Assembly (NCBI RefSeq): GCF_014524565.1
Contig: NZ_CP060139.1
Span: 3,789,501 to 3,853,500, forward strand
Origin: Croceimicrobium hydrocarbonivorans
Lineage (GTDB): Bacteria > Bacteroidota > Bacteroidia > Flavobacteriales > Schleiferiaceae
Length of the DNA: 64,000 nucleotides
Direction of reading: 5' to 3'
The position numbers and the translations under genes are program-made. Shown here in pieces: positions 53,317-63,230 of the stretch. Below the pieces are notes generated by a model. The model saw only the letters and a program-made list of their open reading frames with translations. It did no database searches and was not told where the DNA came from. How positions within the stretch are numbered: the first letter of the stretch is position 1; the number at the start of each line of letters is the position of its first letter.

Positions 53317-54974
53317 TAGAAGTATATCCAGATAGCCAGCACTGCTATCACCAGAGCAATGGAGCCATACAATTCGGATGGACTCCATTTTCTGCTTTGA
53401 TCCGTATCTGCCGCTTTCATCCAATCTAAGTTCGGACTGATATTAGGCGCTTTAAGCAGTGAGCCGGCAATCATAACCATAATGCTGATCACAAAGAGGA
53501 AGATGGCATAATGTAAAAAGTTCATGTGCACCAATTGGCCCAAGAGGCTCGCACTTTCAATTTGAATTTTGTTACTCTGTTCCAGGAACTCTAATACTAA
53601 TCGACCTATACCTAATATAAAGCCTGTCCATAAGGCGAGCAGGGCGCCGCGACCGTTGATTCTCTTATAAAGGATTCCCAATAGAAAGGCAGCGGCAATA
53701 GGAGGGGAAATATAGGCCTGAACACTTTGGAGGTATTTATAAATCCCGCCCCCTTCGGTTAAGGCACGCATAAAGGGTATCCAGGCCAGGCCAATGATCA
53801 CCAGCACCAAAGTGGCGATTTGGCCAATCCTCACTAATTCCTTTTCAGTGGCTTCTGGTCGCCATTTCTGATAAAAGTCGATGGTAAATAGGGTAGAAGT
53901 ACTATTGAAAACACTGGAAAGCGAACTCATTAATGCCGCTAAAAAGCCAGCGACAATAAGCCCCTTGATTCCCACAGGCATAACGCGCAGTATTAAAGCA
54001 GGCAGGGCTGCATCGGTAGTGCTGCGAATTTCTCCGGTCAAAGGATTCTCGATGGTAAATAGTCCTGGATATTCGGTTTGAGAGAGGGCATAGGCAATGA
54101 TGCCCGGAAATACAAAAATGAATAGGGGTAATAATTTTAGGAAACCTCCGAAAATAGTGCCTTTGCGAGCAGTGGAGATGTTTTTGGCTGAGAGTACCCT
54201 TTGCACGATAAACTGATCGGTACACCAATACCAGACCCCTAAAATGGGAGCCCCTAGTAATACACCGGTCCAGGGATAATCTTTATTACGCCAAAGACTC
54301 ATAAAGGTATCGGCCGACTCATGATTCTGATCAATAGCCAGAATGACTTGATCCCAACCGCCAATTGCTTTTAAGCCGAACCAGGTAGCCGCTAATCCAC
54401 CTAAAATAAAGATAATACTCTGAATCATATCGGTGTAAATTACCGCTTTGAGTCCGCCAAAAACCGTGTACAAACCAGTGGCGATCACCGTAATTAAAGC
54501 ACCGGTCCAAAAGGGAATTCCAATCAATACTTCAAATACCAAAGCTCCTGCGAAAATGGTAAAGGAGATTTTGGTGAGGATATAGGAGATAATGGAGATG
54601 ATGGATAAATAAGCCCGCGCGCCTTTATTGTAGCGCTTTTCCAAAAATTCAGGCATGGTAAAAACTCCTGATCTAATGTAGAAGGGCACAAATACCCAGC
54701 CTAAAAGGAGCAAGATTAGAGCCGCTAATATTTCAAACTGAGCTTCGGGGAATGCACCGCGGGCACCGGCTCCTGAGAGTCCAATTAAATGTTCACTGCC
54801 AATATTGGAAGCGAAGAGGCTGGCTCCAATGGCAAACCAACCCAAATTTCGTCCCCCCAGGAAATAGGAAGCTGAATCTTTGGCTTTTCCTTTTTGTTGC
54901 CAGCTTACCCAAGCGGCAATACCAAATATGATGAGGAAATACAGCCCGATAATCAGGTAATCCAGACCCTGCAT
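53313..54974 (-). CDS. Sodium:solute symporter (SSS/SGLT family)
   Basis: 553 residues with about 14 transmembrane helices. Family marks: YFLGGRNLGWFAIGASLFASNIGSEHLIGLSG near the start (about 38-69, in two pieces), then TGLYTVFGGLKAVIYTD (about 168-184), and GLIVAGFLAALMSSLSSVFNS with the sodium-binding serines. Close to vSGLT, so a sugar is a good guess for the substrate. The upstream DNA has a perfect palindrome ATAGTACTAT at 54986-54995, a possible operator. Confidence 0.9.
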   Translation of the reverse strand: MQGLDYLIIGLYFLIIFGIAAWVSWQQKGKAKDSASYFLGGRNLGWFAIGASLFASNIGSEHLIGLSGAGARGAFPEAQFEILAALILLLLGWVFVPFYIRSGVFTMPEFLEKRYNKGARAYLSIISIISYILTKISFTIFAGALVFEVLIGIPFWTGALITVIATGLYTVFGGLKAVIYTDMIQSIIFILGGLAATWFGLKAIGGWDQVILAIDQNHESADTFMSLWRNKDYPWTGVLLGAPILGVWYWCTDQFIVQRVLSAKNISTARKGTIFGGFLKLLPLFIFVFPGIIAYALSQTEYPGLFTIENPLTGEIRSTTDAALPALILRVMPVGIKGLIVAGFLAALMSSLSSVFNSTSTLFTIDFYQKWRPEATEKELVRIGQIATLVLVIIGLAWIPFMRALTEGGGIYKYLQSVQAYISPPIAAAFLLGILYKRINGRGALLALWTGFILGIGRLVLEFLEQSNKIQIESASLLGQLVHMNFLHYAIFLFVISIMVMIAGSLLKAPNISPNLDWMKAADTDQSRKWSPSELYGSIALVIAVLAIWIYFY

Positions 54975-55022
54975 AGTGTTTACTTATAGTACTATGTACA
55001 ATAATACAAATTTCCCCTTTGC

Positions 55023-55628
55023 TTAAAGCGTCTTTAATGGCGTCCGGCTCTGGTAATTTTTACGCTTGGCCAGAGCGGTGCTTTCGAGATAGGGGAATAA
55101 GAAATCCATGAAAAATCCTTCTAATTCCTTTTCGGTGGCATTTATATAAATCGTGACTACACTATTGCCAAAGCGCGCTACCAAGAGGCTTCCCACCGGC
55201 TGACCCGAGCGATAATATTCGGTGCAATAAAATTCGTCGCCTGGTAATTTTAGGTCGGGACGTTCCTTCTTTTTAAATACTTCTGGATCAAAGGCTTCGT
55301 CGAAGGCTGAGATATTGTCTACCAATGAATTACGTGCTTCTTGAACATTGGTTTTATGTTCCATGATATAGCTGTAGTAGACTTCATTCAGAGGATGGCC
55401 TTTACGATTATCAAAAACATATTCCAAAACATAACTACCATCCGTGAAGCTTATCAAGGAATTTTGCTCATAGGGGTTCAAGCTGCCCAAGCTTAAATCA
55501 TAATGGGCCACTATGGCATGGATATCAGGAACATAAGGATGTTCATCCAAGGGAATGTTCTTCTGGATTTTACAGGAAGAACTGAATAAAACTAAAGCTA
55601 GCGATAAACCAAAAAGGTAGCGACTCAT
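55023..55628 (-). CDS. Lipoprotein of unknown function
   Basis: 201 residues with a lipoprotein signal: LFSSSC with the acylated Cys about position 19. The mature part shows DISAFDEAFDPEVF and PGDEFYCTEYY segments and ends in a basic tail. It has one Cys pair candidate at most. It overlaps the upstream gene by four bases, so both form an operon. No family recognised. Confidence 0.65.
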   Translation of the reverse strand: MSRYLFGLSLALVLFSSSCKIQKNIPLDEHPYVPDIHAIVAHYDLSLGSLNPYEQNSLISFTDGSYVLEYVFDNRKGHPLNEVYYSYIMEHKTNVQEARNSLVDNISAFDEAFDPEVFKKKERPDLKLPGDEFYCTEYYRSGQPVGSLLVARFGNSVVTIYINATEKELEGFFMDFLFPYLESTALAKRKNYQSRTPLKTL

Positions 55629-56173
55629 AATTCTTTCTGTTCTTGGCTAAGTAAGATAATCTTCGCGCAGGTTTCCTTATCTAATTTGCGCACTACCATC
55701 CATTCTCCATTGCGGTATTCTTCTAAAATACCACCATCTTTAGTTAGGCTAATACGTTTGTCGGGGCTGCTTAAAATGGATTTGGCATCGGGTTTATTTT
55801 CCTCATTTTCTTTAAAGCTGCTAATACTAAAGTCCACTTTTTTCCCCTTAACTCTCTTTTCATCAAAATACATAGTGGGAGGATAAAAGCTGAAGTCTCC
55901 TTTTTTATTAGGGTAATAGTAATAGGTGTAGGAAACTTCACGGGTGGTAACACCATTAATTATACTCATATGACTGGAAGTACTGCTGATAGGCAGGATT
56001 TGCCCATCAATTTCCAAATGAGCTACTGAATCTGGAGTTTCATCTACCGAAACAATAATCCGAACCCTTTCCGTGCCTTCTCCTTGATCGTAAAATTCCA
56101 AGCGGGTTTTGATGTTTTGAGCCATCAGGCCAGAGCCGAAACCTAGTAATACCAGAAAGACAAGGCTTTTCAT
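55625..56173 (-). CDS. Secreted protein of unknown function
   Basis: 182 residues from the ATG at 56173, chosen because MKSLVFLVLLGFGSGLMAQ is a clean signal peptide; a start seven codons upstream would spoil it. The mature part is beta-rich with repeated RV.VSVDE-like strands and a later RKLDKETCAKI segment. It shares four bases with the following lipoprotein gene. Function unknown; both products are likely periplasmic or outer-membrane partners. Confidence 0.65.
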   Translation of the reverse strand: MKSLVFLVLLGFGSGLMAQNIKTRLEFYDQGEGTERVRIIVSVDETPDSVAHLEIDGQILPISSTSSHMSIINGVTTREVSYTYYYYPNKKGDFSFYPPTMYFDEKRVKGKKVDFSISSFKENEENKPDAKSILSSPDKRISLTKDGGILEEYRNGEWMVVRKLDKETCAKIILLSQEQKEL

Positions 56174-56352
56174 ATGTGTGGATTTAAATGCCAATTTAGA
56201 AAAAGCAATAGGAAACTTTGTTTGGATCTGGCATTATTCCAGAAATCCATTTAACATCCAATACATACCCTTCACCGCCTTTTTTACTTAGTTCAGGCTT
56301 TTGGGTTTTTCCCGACTCGAAGAGAAGTAGACCTTTACCAAAAAAGCAGAAA

Positions 56353-57267
56353 ATGCAAACAATTTTAGGGGCCGGAGGGGCCATCGGAAAAGAACTAGCT
56401 AAAGTTTTACCTCAATATACCGACCAGGTTCGATTAGTGGCCCGAAATCCCAAAGCGGTAATGGGTAATGAAGAATTGGTCTCGGCTGATTTATTGGATT
56501 TAGAGGCCACCAAAGCCGCTGTTCAAGGTAGTGAAGTGGTATATCTCTGTGTTGGACTTACCTACAATATTAAGGTGTGGCAGAGCAGCTGGCCGCGCAT
56601 TATGGCTAATACCATTGAGGCTTGCGTCGATGCGAAGGCCAAATTGGTTTTCTTCGATAATATATACATGTATCATCCTTCAGAGATGTCCAATATCACC
56701 GAAGATTCCAAGAAAGATCCCCAAAGTGAAAAGGGCAAAGTACGTTTGGGCATATTAAATCAATTATGGGCAGCTCATAATGAAGGACGCATTCAAGCCA
56801 CTGTGGCACGTTCGGCCGATTTTTATGGACCCAATGCGGGCTCGGTGAGTGTTATGGAAGAAGCGGTATTAAAACCTCTTCAAAATGCTAAGTCCGCAAA
56901 TTGGTTTGCTAGCCTTAAAAATCCACATTCCTTTACCTATACCATAGATGCTGCCAAAGGAACCGCGATCTTGGGTAATTCCGAAATTGCCTGGGGAGAA
57001 GAATGGCATTTGCCCACCGCCAAAAATCCATTGACGGGCAAGGAGTACATTGAGACCCTAGCAGCTTTAGTAGGAGCAAAGCCCAAGACCCAGGTGGCGG
57101 GAAAAGGAATCTTGCGGATTTTAGGTCTCTTCAATCCCATTATGAAGGAACTTTTGGAAATGATCTATCAGTACGATCGTCCCTACTATTTCAATTCGGA
57201 CAAATTTGAATCAACTTTTAATTATACACCGGTATCCTATCAGGAGGGATTAAAGTCATTGATCTGA
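56353..57267 (+). CDS. NAD(P)-dependent epimerase/dehydratase-type SDR protein
   Basis: 304 residues from the ATG at 56353. The upstream in-frame extension (135 bases) has no signs of protein and is not used. The Rossmann core shows ILGAGGAIGKELAKVL (4-19), whose GxGGxxG pattern binds NAD(P), DLLDLEATKAAV, VVYLCVGLTYN and SADFYGPNAGS. It is an atypical extended SDR with a divergent active site, of the NmrA or epimerase group. Substrate unknown. It is a single gene whose promoter overlaps the preceding divergent unit. Confidence 0.75.
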   Translation: MQTILGAGGAIGKELAKVLPQYTDQVRLVARNPKAVMGNEELVSADLLDLEATKAAVQGSEVVYLCVGLTYNIKVWQSSWPRIMANTIEACVDAKAKLVFFDNIYMYHPSEMSNITEDSKKDPQSEKGKVRLGILNQLWAAHNEGRIQATVARSADFYGPNAGSVSVMEEAVLKPLQNAKSANWFASLKNPHSFTYTIDAAKGTAILGNSEIAWGEEWHLPTAKNPLTGKEYIETLAALVGAKPKTQVAGKGILRILGLFNPIMKELLEMIYQYDRPYYFNSDKFESTFNYTPVSYQEGLKSLI

Positions 57268-57299
57268 AAAATTTTCCGCAGCTTTGAAAAAAATGAAGC

Positions 57300-57827
57300 A
57301 TGCGAAAACTAACTCTAATCCTTTTAAGCTGTATTAGTATTTCTGCCTTTGCCCAGGAAAAGCCAGCATCCAAACGTGAATTTGGATTGCGCGGTGCAGG
57401 TCTAAATAATTTTGGGCTCATTTATAAGAAACCCACTGATAAAGGAAATTATTGGCGTTTTCATTTAGCCAGTTTACAGTATCAATATCAAGATAATTCC
57501 AATACCAACTTTAACAGTAGTGTTGGGGCAGTGGCTTTTGGAGTCGGATATGAATATCGTAAATCGATCAATTCCGAATTCCAATTTATTCATGGACCGG
57601 AACCCAGAATTAGCGCGAGTTTTAGCAATAGCAGTTCGAATTTAGGTTTAGGTCTGGCTTATATTCTCGGCGCCCAATATCAATTGAGTCAGAGCTTTTA
57701 TATTGGCTTGGAGCTTAGTCCGTCCTTGAACTTTAATATAAGTGATGTGGGTGGTGCAGATCAAACAGCTTTGTCTTTAAACGCTAATAGCAATGTGGCC
57801 TTCCTTTTTATTGTATACCGTTTTTGA
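57300..57827 (+). CDS. Small outer-membrane-type secreted protein
   Basis: 175 residues with a signal peptide (1-18, SAFAQE). The mature chain alternates Gly, Asn and aromatic residues in strands (GVGYEYRKSINSEFQF, LGLGLAYILGAQYQL) and ends in Tyr-Arg-Phe (FIVYRF), the classic final strand of an outer-membrane barrel. Eight strands are plausible. Like the barrel at 2410-3006, its function is unknown. It is followed by the MBL-fold gene after nine bases. Confidence 0.7.
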   Translation: MRKLTLILLSCISISAFAQEKPASKREFGLRGAGLNNFGLIYKKPTDKGNYWRFHLASLQYQYQDNSNTNFNSSVGAVAFGVGYEYRKSINSEFQFIHGPEPRISASFSNSSSNLGLGLAYILGAQYQLSQSFYIGLELSPSLNFNISDVGGADQTALSLNANSNVAFLFIVYRF

Positions 57828-57836
57828 TTTCATAGA

Positions 57837-58955
57837 ATGAAAGCATTCTTAAGGGTTCTGAAGAAACTAGGTCTGGCGATTCTGGCCTTAGTGCTTCTAT
57901 TTAGCTTGGCGCTAGTACTTTTCTTAAGTTTTTCACCTCAAATTGGTCAGCATCCGGTGGGAGAGGATTTGGAACGCATTTCCCAATCGCCCCATTGGGA
58001 GGAAGATCATTTCGAAAATCTCATTCCCACTTCCGTAGGTTCATTGAAAGATGTTTTGGGTACCCTGGGAGATTATCTCAATGCTGAAAACACCTCACCA
58101 GAGGATAGTTTGCCGGTTCAATTTGGCCTTAATGATGCTCAAAGCGATAGCCTCACTTACATCACCTGGTACGGGCATTCGGCTTTCCTTTTTGAAATGG
58201 ATGGCAAAAAGATATTAATTGATCCTATGTTAGGTGATTATTCGGCCCCTATTAGCTTTGGCTCCAAGCGCTTCCCCTATAAGGAGGCTATTCCCATCGA
58301 GGAGCTTAAGGATATTGATGCTGTTATTCTTTCGCATGACCATTATGATCATCTGGACTATCCCAGTATTATGGCTCTTAATAATGAAGTAGGACATTTT
58401 TATACCGCTCTGGGAGTGGGCTCTCACCTGAAATCGTGGGGCATTGAAGCGGATCGCATTACTGAATTAGACTGGTGGGAGGAAGGTTCTTTAGAAGACT
58501 TAAAATTGGTGGCCTGTCCATCCCGACATTTCTCAGGTCGTAGTCTTGTACATCGCAATAGCTCTCAATGGGCCTCCTGGGTATTAATTGGCCAAAAACG
58601 ACGTATTTACTTTAGTGGCGATGGCGGCTATGGTCCTCACTTCAAGGAGATTGGGGCTAAGTATGGACCTTTTGATTTGGCCATGATGGAATGCGGGCAG
58701 TATAATGAGGCCTGGAGTGAAATTCATATGATGCCCGAAGAAAGTGTGATCGCCGGGATGGAAGTTAAAGGTCAGTTACTAATGCCCATTCATTGGGGGG
58801 CTTTTCAATTGGCTTTGCATAGCTGGACGGACCCCATTGTGCGCTTTCAGGCTAAAGCCAAAGAAGAAGGGCAGGAAATGATTCATCCTATGATTGGCGA
58901 ACGCTTTGCCTTAGAGTTGGATCGTCCGAAAACGGAATGGTGGTTAGATCTATAA
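57837..58955 (+). CDS. Metallo-beta-lactamase-fold enzyme of the NAPE-PLD/UlaG type
   Basis: 372 residues. An N-terminal membrane helix (about 9-32) anchors it. The metal site shows SHDHYDHLDY with H167, H169, D171 and H172, then the later RHFSGR (second His) and FSGDGGYGPHF (Asp). IDPMLGDY and HWGAFQLALH fit the NAPE-PLD group, which includes N-acylphosphatidylethanolamine phospholipase D. So a membrane-associated phosphodiesterase is likely. The gap to the PrsW-like gene is two bases (stop 58955, ATG 58957), so both are in one transcript. Confidence 0.85.
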   Translation: MKAFLRVLKKLGLAILALVLLFSLALVLFLSFSPQIGQHPVGEDLERISQSPHWEEDHFENLIPTSVGSLKDVLGTLGDYLNAENTSPEDSLPVQFGLNDAQSDSLTYITWYGHSAFLFEMDGKKILIDPMLGDYSAPISFGSKRFPYKEAIPIEELKDIDAVILSHDHYDHLDYPSIMALNNEVGHFYTALGVGSHLKSWGIEADRITELDWWEEGSLEDLKLVACPSRHFSGRSLVHRNSSQWASWVLIGQKRRIYFSGDGGYGPHFKEIGAKYGPFDLAMMECGQYNEAWSEIHMMPEESVIAGMEVKGQLLMPIHWGAFQLALHSWTDPIVRFQAKAKEEGQEMIHPMIGERFALELDRPKTEWWLDL

Positions 58956-58956
58956 T

Positions 58957-60321
58957 ATGGGCTGGTTCTTTCCCATTATAGCGCTTTTTATCGCCTTTAT
59001 CTGGATTCGTTATTTCCGCGATATCGACATTTTTGAGCGAGAAAAATGGGGGCCAATGGTCCTCAGCTTCTTTTTAGGAGCCTGCTCCGTAGCCTTGGTC
59101 TTTTGGATCAGTCCGCTGCTTGGCAAAGCCCTAGGAATAAAACTGAGCGGTAATTGGCTGGATGATTTCCTTTTCATATTTATTCAGGTGGCCGGCTTGG
59201 AAGAACTGGCCAAAGTTTTAGCCTTTGGACTAAGTTTCCTCTTAATGCGCAAGCAATTCAATGAACCCCTTGATTATCTAATCTATTGTTCTTTAAGTGC
59301 TTTGGGCTTTTCGGCCTTCGAGAATATTCTGTATTTCAATAGTGCAGGAGCCTCCATTATAGTCGCGAGGGGAATTCTCTCTACGGTAGGACATATGTTT
59401 AATACGGCGCTCTTTGCCTATGGAATTATCTTGTTTCGCTTTCGTTACAATAAGTCTCGACCGGCCCTAATCCTTCTCTTTTTTATACTGGCTGCCTTGG
59501 CCCATACTTTCTACAATTTCCCCTTAATGCATCAGGGGATGCGCATTTATGGCTACCTGCTAACTCTAATTTATTTCCTCAGTACCATCAGCATTTATGC
59601 GGCCATTCTCAACAATGCCCTCAATCAATCCCCCTTCTTTAGCTATCAAAAGGTAATTGATTCAACCACGGTAAGCAGTCGATTACTGACTTCCTATATT
59701 CTCTTGTTTTTTATTCAGTTAGGACTGATGTATTGGGAAGACCGCGATTTAGGCTATAGCCTGATGCGCTTTAAGGAGGATATGATTACCACGGGCTTTG
59801 TGGTGCTGGTAAGCAGTGTTCGCCTTAGTCGCTTTTTACTGATCAAAGGAAGATGGCATCCATTAAGACTCGAATTGCCCTTTAGCTTTGGTCATACAGG
59901 ATTGGGAAGCTCCATTTTATCTCACCGATTTCGTATCAAGGGCGATGCTTACAATGCGGTGTATTTGCATCGTTATTGGCATCAATGGGTTTGGATAAGG
60001 CCTGTTCCAGGACAGGAAGAATTTCCATTAGAGAATGCCCGTGCCTATATTGAATCCAAGCATTTTATTCAGGGCGATTTAGCAGTTTATAAAGTTCAGG
60101 TCGAACAGGAGGGGAGCTTACAATACTTTGGGATCGCGCCTAAACTGCGGGGCAGCCAGTTTATTGGGGATGAGAAATTCCCGATAGCCGCTTTGTTCGA
60201 ATGGCCAGATACATTGGACGAGCCTGCAGTTTTAGCCAAAACAAAGGCGAAGAAATTAAAGCTATTAGGATGGGTAGCTTTAATTCCTTCGCCAGAAAGT
60301 GATTCGCTTTTAGAATCTTAA
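58957..60321 (+). CDS. PrsW-like intramembrane metalloprotease with C-terminal extension
   Basis: 454 residues. Residues 1-215 form the PrsW domain with seven or eight helices and the metal motifs EELAK (82-86), FENILYF (121-127), H146 and H183. PrsW cleaves anti-sigma factors in Firmicutes. Residues about 220-300 add further helices. The last 150 are a soluble, beta-rich extension (FSFGHTGLGSS, YRIKGD) not found in typical PrsW. So it is a PrsW with a second domain. Coupled to the membrane phosphodiesterase upstream; the pair may respond to envelope state. Confidence 0.8.
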   Translation: MGWFFPIIALFIAFIWIRYFRDIDIFEREKWGPMVLSFFLGACSVALVFWISPLLGKALGIKLSGNWLDDFLFIFIQVAGLEELAKVLAFGLSFLLMRKQFNEPLDYLIYCSLSALGFSAFENILYFNSAGASIIVARGILSTVGHMFNTALFAYGIILFRFRYNKSRPALILLFFILAALAHTFYNFPLMHQGMRIYGYLLTLIYFLSTISIYAAILNNALNQSPFFSYQKVIDSTTVSSRLLTSYILLFFIQLGLMYWEDRDLGYSLMRFKEDMITTGFVVLVSSVRLSRFLLIKGRWHPLRLELPFSFGHTGLGSSILSHRFRIKGDAYNAVYLHRYWHQWVWIRPVPGQEEFPLENARAYIESKHFIQGDLAVYKVQVEQEGSLQYFGIAPKLRGSQFIGDEKFPIAALFEWPDTLDEPAVLAKTKAKKLKLLGWVALIPSPESDSLLES

Positions 60322-60911
60322 AAGACCTGCGCCACAATTTCGGCAGGTAAAATCTTTTCTATCATTAATTTTTGCTGGGCTTCTATGCTTAGATAGGTCC
60401 AGTTCTTAGCATCGGTACTAATGGCCACTGCTTCTTTCTCCATATGAATCGTAAAGAAGCCGGTACTTTCATTGTAAGTCACATTTTCGGCACCGAACTG
60501 CTCATTGAAACCGGCTTGCATCCGATCCTTTAAAAGGGCCTGTTGTTCGGCATTACCACCTGGTTTCATTTGGGTTACCCCTTTGTAAGTGATGATCATG
60601 TATTTCTTCCCATTAATTTCTTGAACCTGTCCAGTTTTGGTCACTTTGGATTCGCCCATTTTCACTTCCAACATCGGATTGCTAAAAGTTTGGTTTAGGA
60701 TTTTTAACAATTGCTCCTTTGGAACCAGGGTAAAAAGTTCAGGATAGATATAGGTCATTGCCTCATTGAACTTTTTCTCTTGCAGTAAAACCTGGTATTT
60801 ATTAAAGCCATCTTTTACTGCTTGGGCATCAGATTGAGCATGCGAAAAGTTGAAGGCTAATAAGCTGATGCTAAAGCTTAAGATTAGTTTTATAAGAGAT
60901 AAATTTTTCAT
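60318..60911 (-). CDS. Secreted protein of unknown function
   Basis: 197 residues with a signal peptide (1-25, NFSHAQ). The mature part is helical at first (DAQAVKDGFNKYQVLLQEKKFNEA), which resembles a tail-anchored or TPR-like helix pair, followed by a beta-rich half (ENVTYNESTGFFTIHMEKEAVAIS). A FTIHMEKE segment is repeated in no other gene here. The architecture recalls DUF4019/DUF3887-type periplasmic proteins in Bacteroidota. Not identified. Confidence 0.6.
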   Translation of the reverse strand: MKNLSLIKLILSFSISLLAFNFSHAQSDAQAVKDGFNKYQVLLQEKKFNEAMTYIYPELFTLVPKEQLLKILNQTFSNPMLEVKMGESKVTKTGQVQEINGKKYMIITYKGVTQMKPGGNAEQQALLKDRMQAGFNEQFGAENVTYNESTGFFTIHMEKEAVAISTDAKNWTYLSIEAQQKLMIEKILPAEIVAQVF

Positions 60912-61019
60912 TTTTAGACTGTTAGATTTAGGTTTTTAGAGAAAAGAATTAATATCTGTACAACATGTAGTTCATGTGCCGCGCTGAAATTTGTTTACTG
61001 TTTTTGGTAGGAAATAATT

Positions 61020-63230
61020 ATGTTCAAGACCTTACAGTTTCGGATTTTACGCGGTTTTATCATCATCATGGCCCTCTTTGTTTTTTGGGGCTTTGCTTAC
61101 CATCTCTTTGATACTCGCCGAGAAGATTTAAATGCCCTGATCAATCAAAGTCGGGAAATCCAAAGAAAGCAATTATTCAACATTCAAAATTTCCAGCTTT
61201 TTCAGCTCTTGGGCTATAAAGATACAGTCCTCTATCAAAGTGGAAAACAAGAGTACCTTGAAGTTTTTCGGAGCAATACCTTAGACCTAAAAAAGGAGGT
61301 TAAAGAATTACAAAGCTGGGCCATTGCTGAGGATTTGCCCTACCAGAAGCTCGCTCTTTTAGAAGAATCCCTGAATCGTTTGAATGATTCGGTCGCCAAA
61401 TTAAGTAGTCTTTATATCCAAAGAGGTTTCAAGGATTTTGGTTTGGAAGGGCAGATGCGCGAAGCCATTCATTTAATAGAAGAGGAAGAATTACTGCCGC
61501 CGGAGCTATATTTAAGCTTTCGTCGACATGAAAAGGATTTTATAAATCGTAATCAATGGGAGTATGTAAAACTCTTTAATAAGCAGTATCAAAGGCTTCT
61601 TAGGGAAATGGAAATAATCCCCGGTAGTCGATTAGACAGTCTCTTAAGTGCTTATCGTTTGGCATTTAATCAGTTTGCTGCCGTTCAGGCCCAGATCAGC
61701 TTAGAGGGCAAAAAAGGCTTGGTGGAAACCATTGCCAATATGAATACCGATTTGGAAGCCGAATTTGATTTAGCCTTATCCGGTATCAATAAAGAGCTCA
61801 ATGCTTTGCAAACTCAGGTGGATAAACTGATTAATATCCTGGGGGTTCTTATGATTCTGCTCATCTTAATTTACAGTTATAGCCTGTCGCGTCGCATTAG
61901 TGGCGACCTCAAGGAGTTTGGTGATGCCTTGCGGAAGTACACCAGTAGTGACTTTAAAACACGGGGTTTATTCAAGGATCTTAAAAGCGGCACCCTGGAA
62001 GTACAAGAACTGCTGGAGGATTTCCGAAAGATGAACCAAAAATTACAGGCCAGTTTAACTGAGCTCAAACTAGCGGCCCGTAAATCAGAGCGAACGGCCA
62101 AGGTGAAATCCTATTTCCTGGCTAATATGAGTCATGAAATTCGCACTCCACTTAATGGGGTCTTGGGGATGATTCACCTTTTAAAGGACACCCATGATCC
62201 TGCCCAGCGCGCGGAATACATGCGAACCATCGAGTTCTCAGCTGAGCATTTGGGGGATCTGGTGAACATGATTTTAGATTTTTCCAAGATCGATGCAGGC
62301 AAAATGGAATTGAATCCTCAAAGCATGAATTTGGAGGAGGTGATCCATAATCTGGTACAGATGTTCCGCTTTAAAGCCGAAGAGAACCATAATAAATTGA
62401 TTCTCGATCAAGATTCGGCTTTAGAGCATTTAATTATTGCCGATAGCCTGCGTTTGCAACAGATCTTCATTAATCTGATTAGCAATGCCCTGAAGTTTAC
62501 CAAGGATGGTGAGGTACGGATCATTATTCGGGAATTATCTACTGATAATGAGGCCACCTGCAAGCTTTACTTCGCTGTTCAAGATTCTGGTATTGGCATT
62601 CCTGAAAAGAAGCTTAAAAGCCTGTTTGATGCTTATTCCCAAACGGATCGCAGTATTCAGAAGGAATTCGGAGGAACCGGATTAGGCTTAGCCATCACCC
62701 ATGAACTGATCAAATTAATGGGCTCACAATTGGAAGTGAAGAGCCGCATTGCTATTGGCAGTACTTTCTCCTTTAGCCTCGAATTCCCAAAAGGATCTGC
62801 CAAATTGAATGATTTGGATAATCCCTACCAGTCACCCTCACATTTAAGTCAGAAGGTTTTAGTGGCCGAAGACAATGAGGTGAACCAAAAGGTACTGGGC
62901 TTGCTTTTAGAACGCCAGGGACTTAATGTACACTTGGTTAAAAATGGCAAAGAGGCTCTGGAAGCCTATGTGGGGGAGGATTTCGGATTAATCCTGATGG
63001 ATTTGCAAATGCCCATTATGGATGGCTTGGAGGCCACGCGTGAGATTATTGCCAGCGCTAAATATCAAAGTCGACCTTGTCCTATCGTTGCGGTTACCGC
63101 TAATGCCTTTGAAGAGGATAAACGTGAAGCTTTGCTGATGGGTTGCCAGGACTTTATCCCTAAACCCATTAAACCGGATGAATTACATCGCGTCCTGCGC
63201 AAATATCTTATTCTGAACTCCCTGAGCTAG
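61020..63230 (+). CDS. Membrane hybrid sensor histidine kinase with receiver domain
   Basis: 736 residues. Two membrane helices (about 9-28 and 272-289) enclose a helical sensor region with many Glu and Leu residues. A coiled-coil/HAMP-like linker (290-355) leads to HisKA with H372 (NMSHEIRTPLNGVLGMI) and HATPase_c (N box NLISNALKF, G1 DSGIGIPE, G2 GGTGLGLAIT). A C-terminal receiver has the acid pocket AEDN and D661 (LMDLQMPIMDG) and a later Lys (FIPKPIKPDE). It is a phosphorelay protein, and the partner phosphotransfer protein is not in view. It overlaps the convergent AI-2E gene by 23 bases. Confidence 0.92.
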   Translation: MFKTLQFRILRGFIIIMALFVFWGFAYHLFDTRREDLNALINQSREIQRKQLFNIQNFQLFQLLGYKDTVLYQSGKQEYLEVFRSNTLDLKKEVKELQSWAIAEDLPYQKLALLEESLNRLNDSVAKLSSLYIQRGFKDFGLEGQMREAIHLIEEEELLPPELYLSFRRHEKDFINRNQWEYVKLFNKQYQRLLREMEIIPGSRLDSLLSAYRLAFNQFAAVQAQISLEGKKGLVETIANMNTDLEAEFDLALSGINKELNALQTQVDKLINILGVLMILLILIYSYSLSRRISGDLKEFGDALRKYTSSDFKTRGLFKDLKSGTLEVQELLEDFRKMNQKLQASLTELKLAARKSERTAKVKSYFLANMSHEIRTPLNGVLGMIHLLKDTHDPAQRAEYMRTIEFSAEHLGDLVNMILDFSKIDAGKMELNPQSMNLEEVIHNLVQMFRFKAEENHNKLILDQDSALEHLIIADSLRLQQIFINLISNALKFTKDGEVRIIIRELSTDNEATCKLYFAVQDSGIGIPEKKLKSLFDAYSQTDRSIQKEFGGTGLGLAITHELIKLMGSQLEVKSRIAIGSTFSFSLEFPKGSAKLNDLDNPYQSPSHLSQKVLVAEDNEVNQKVLGLLLERQGLNVHLVKNGKEALEAYVGEDFGLILMDLQMPIMDGLEATREIIASAKYQSRPCPIVAVTANAFEEDKREALLMGCQDFIPKPIKPDELHRVLRKYLILNSLS

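Noticed and set aside
54986-54995. Palindrome ATAGTACTAT before the symporter gene
   Set aside because: Perfect but only ten bases, with no second copy or promoter in register; kept as a note, not a feature.
56218-56352. Upstream extension of the SDR gene
   Set aside because: Rossmann motif begins right after the ATG at 56353; the extension is low in protein character and overlaps the likely promoter.
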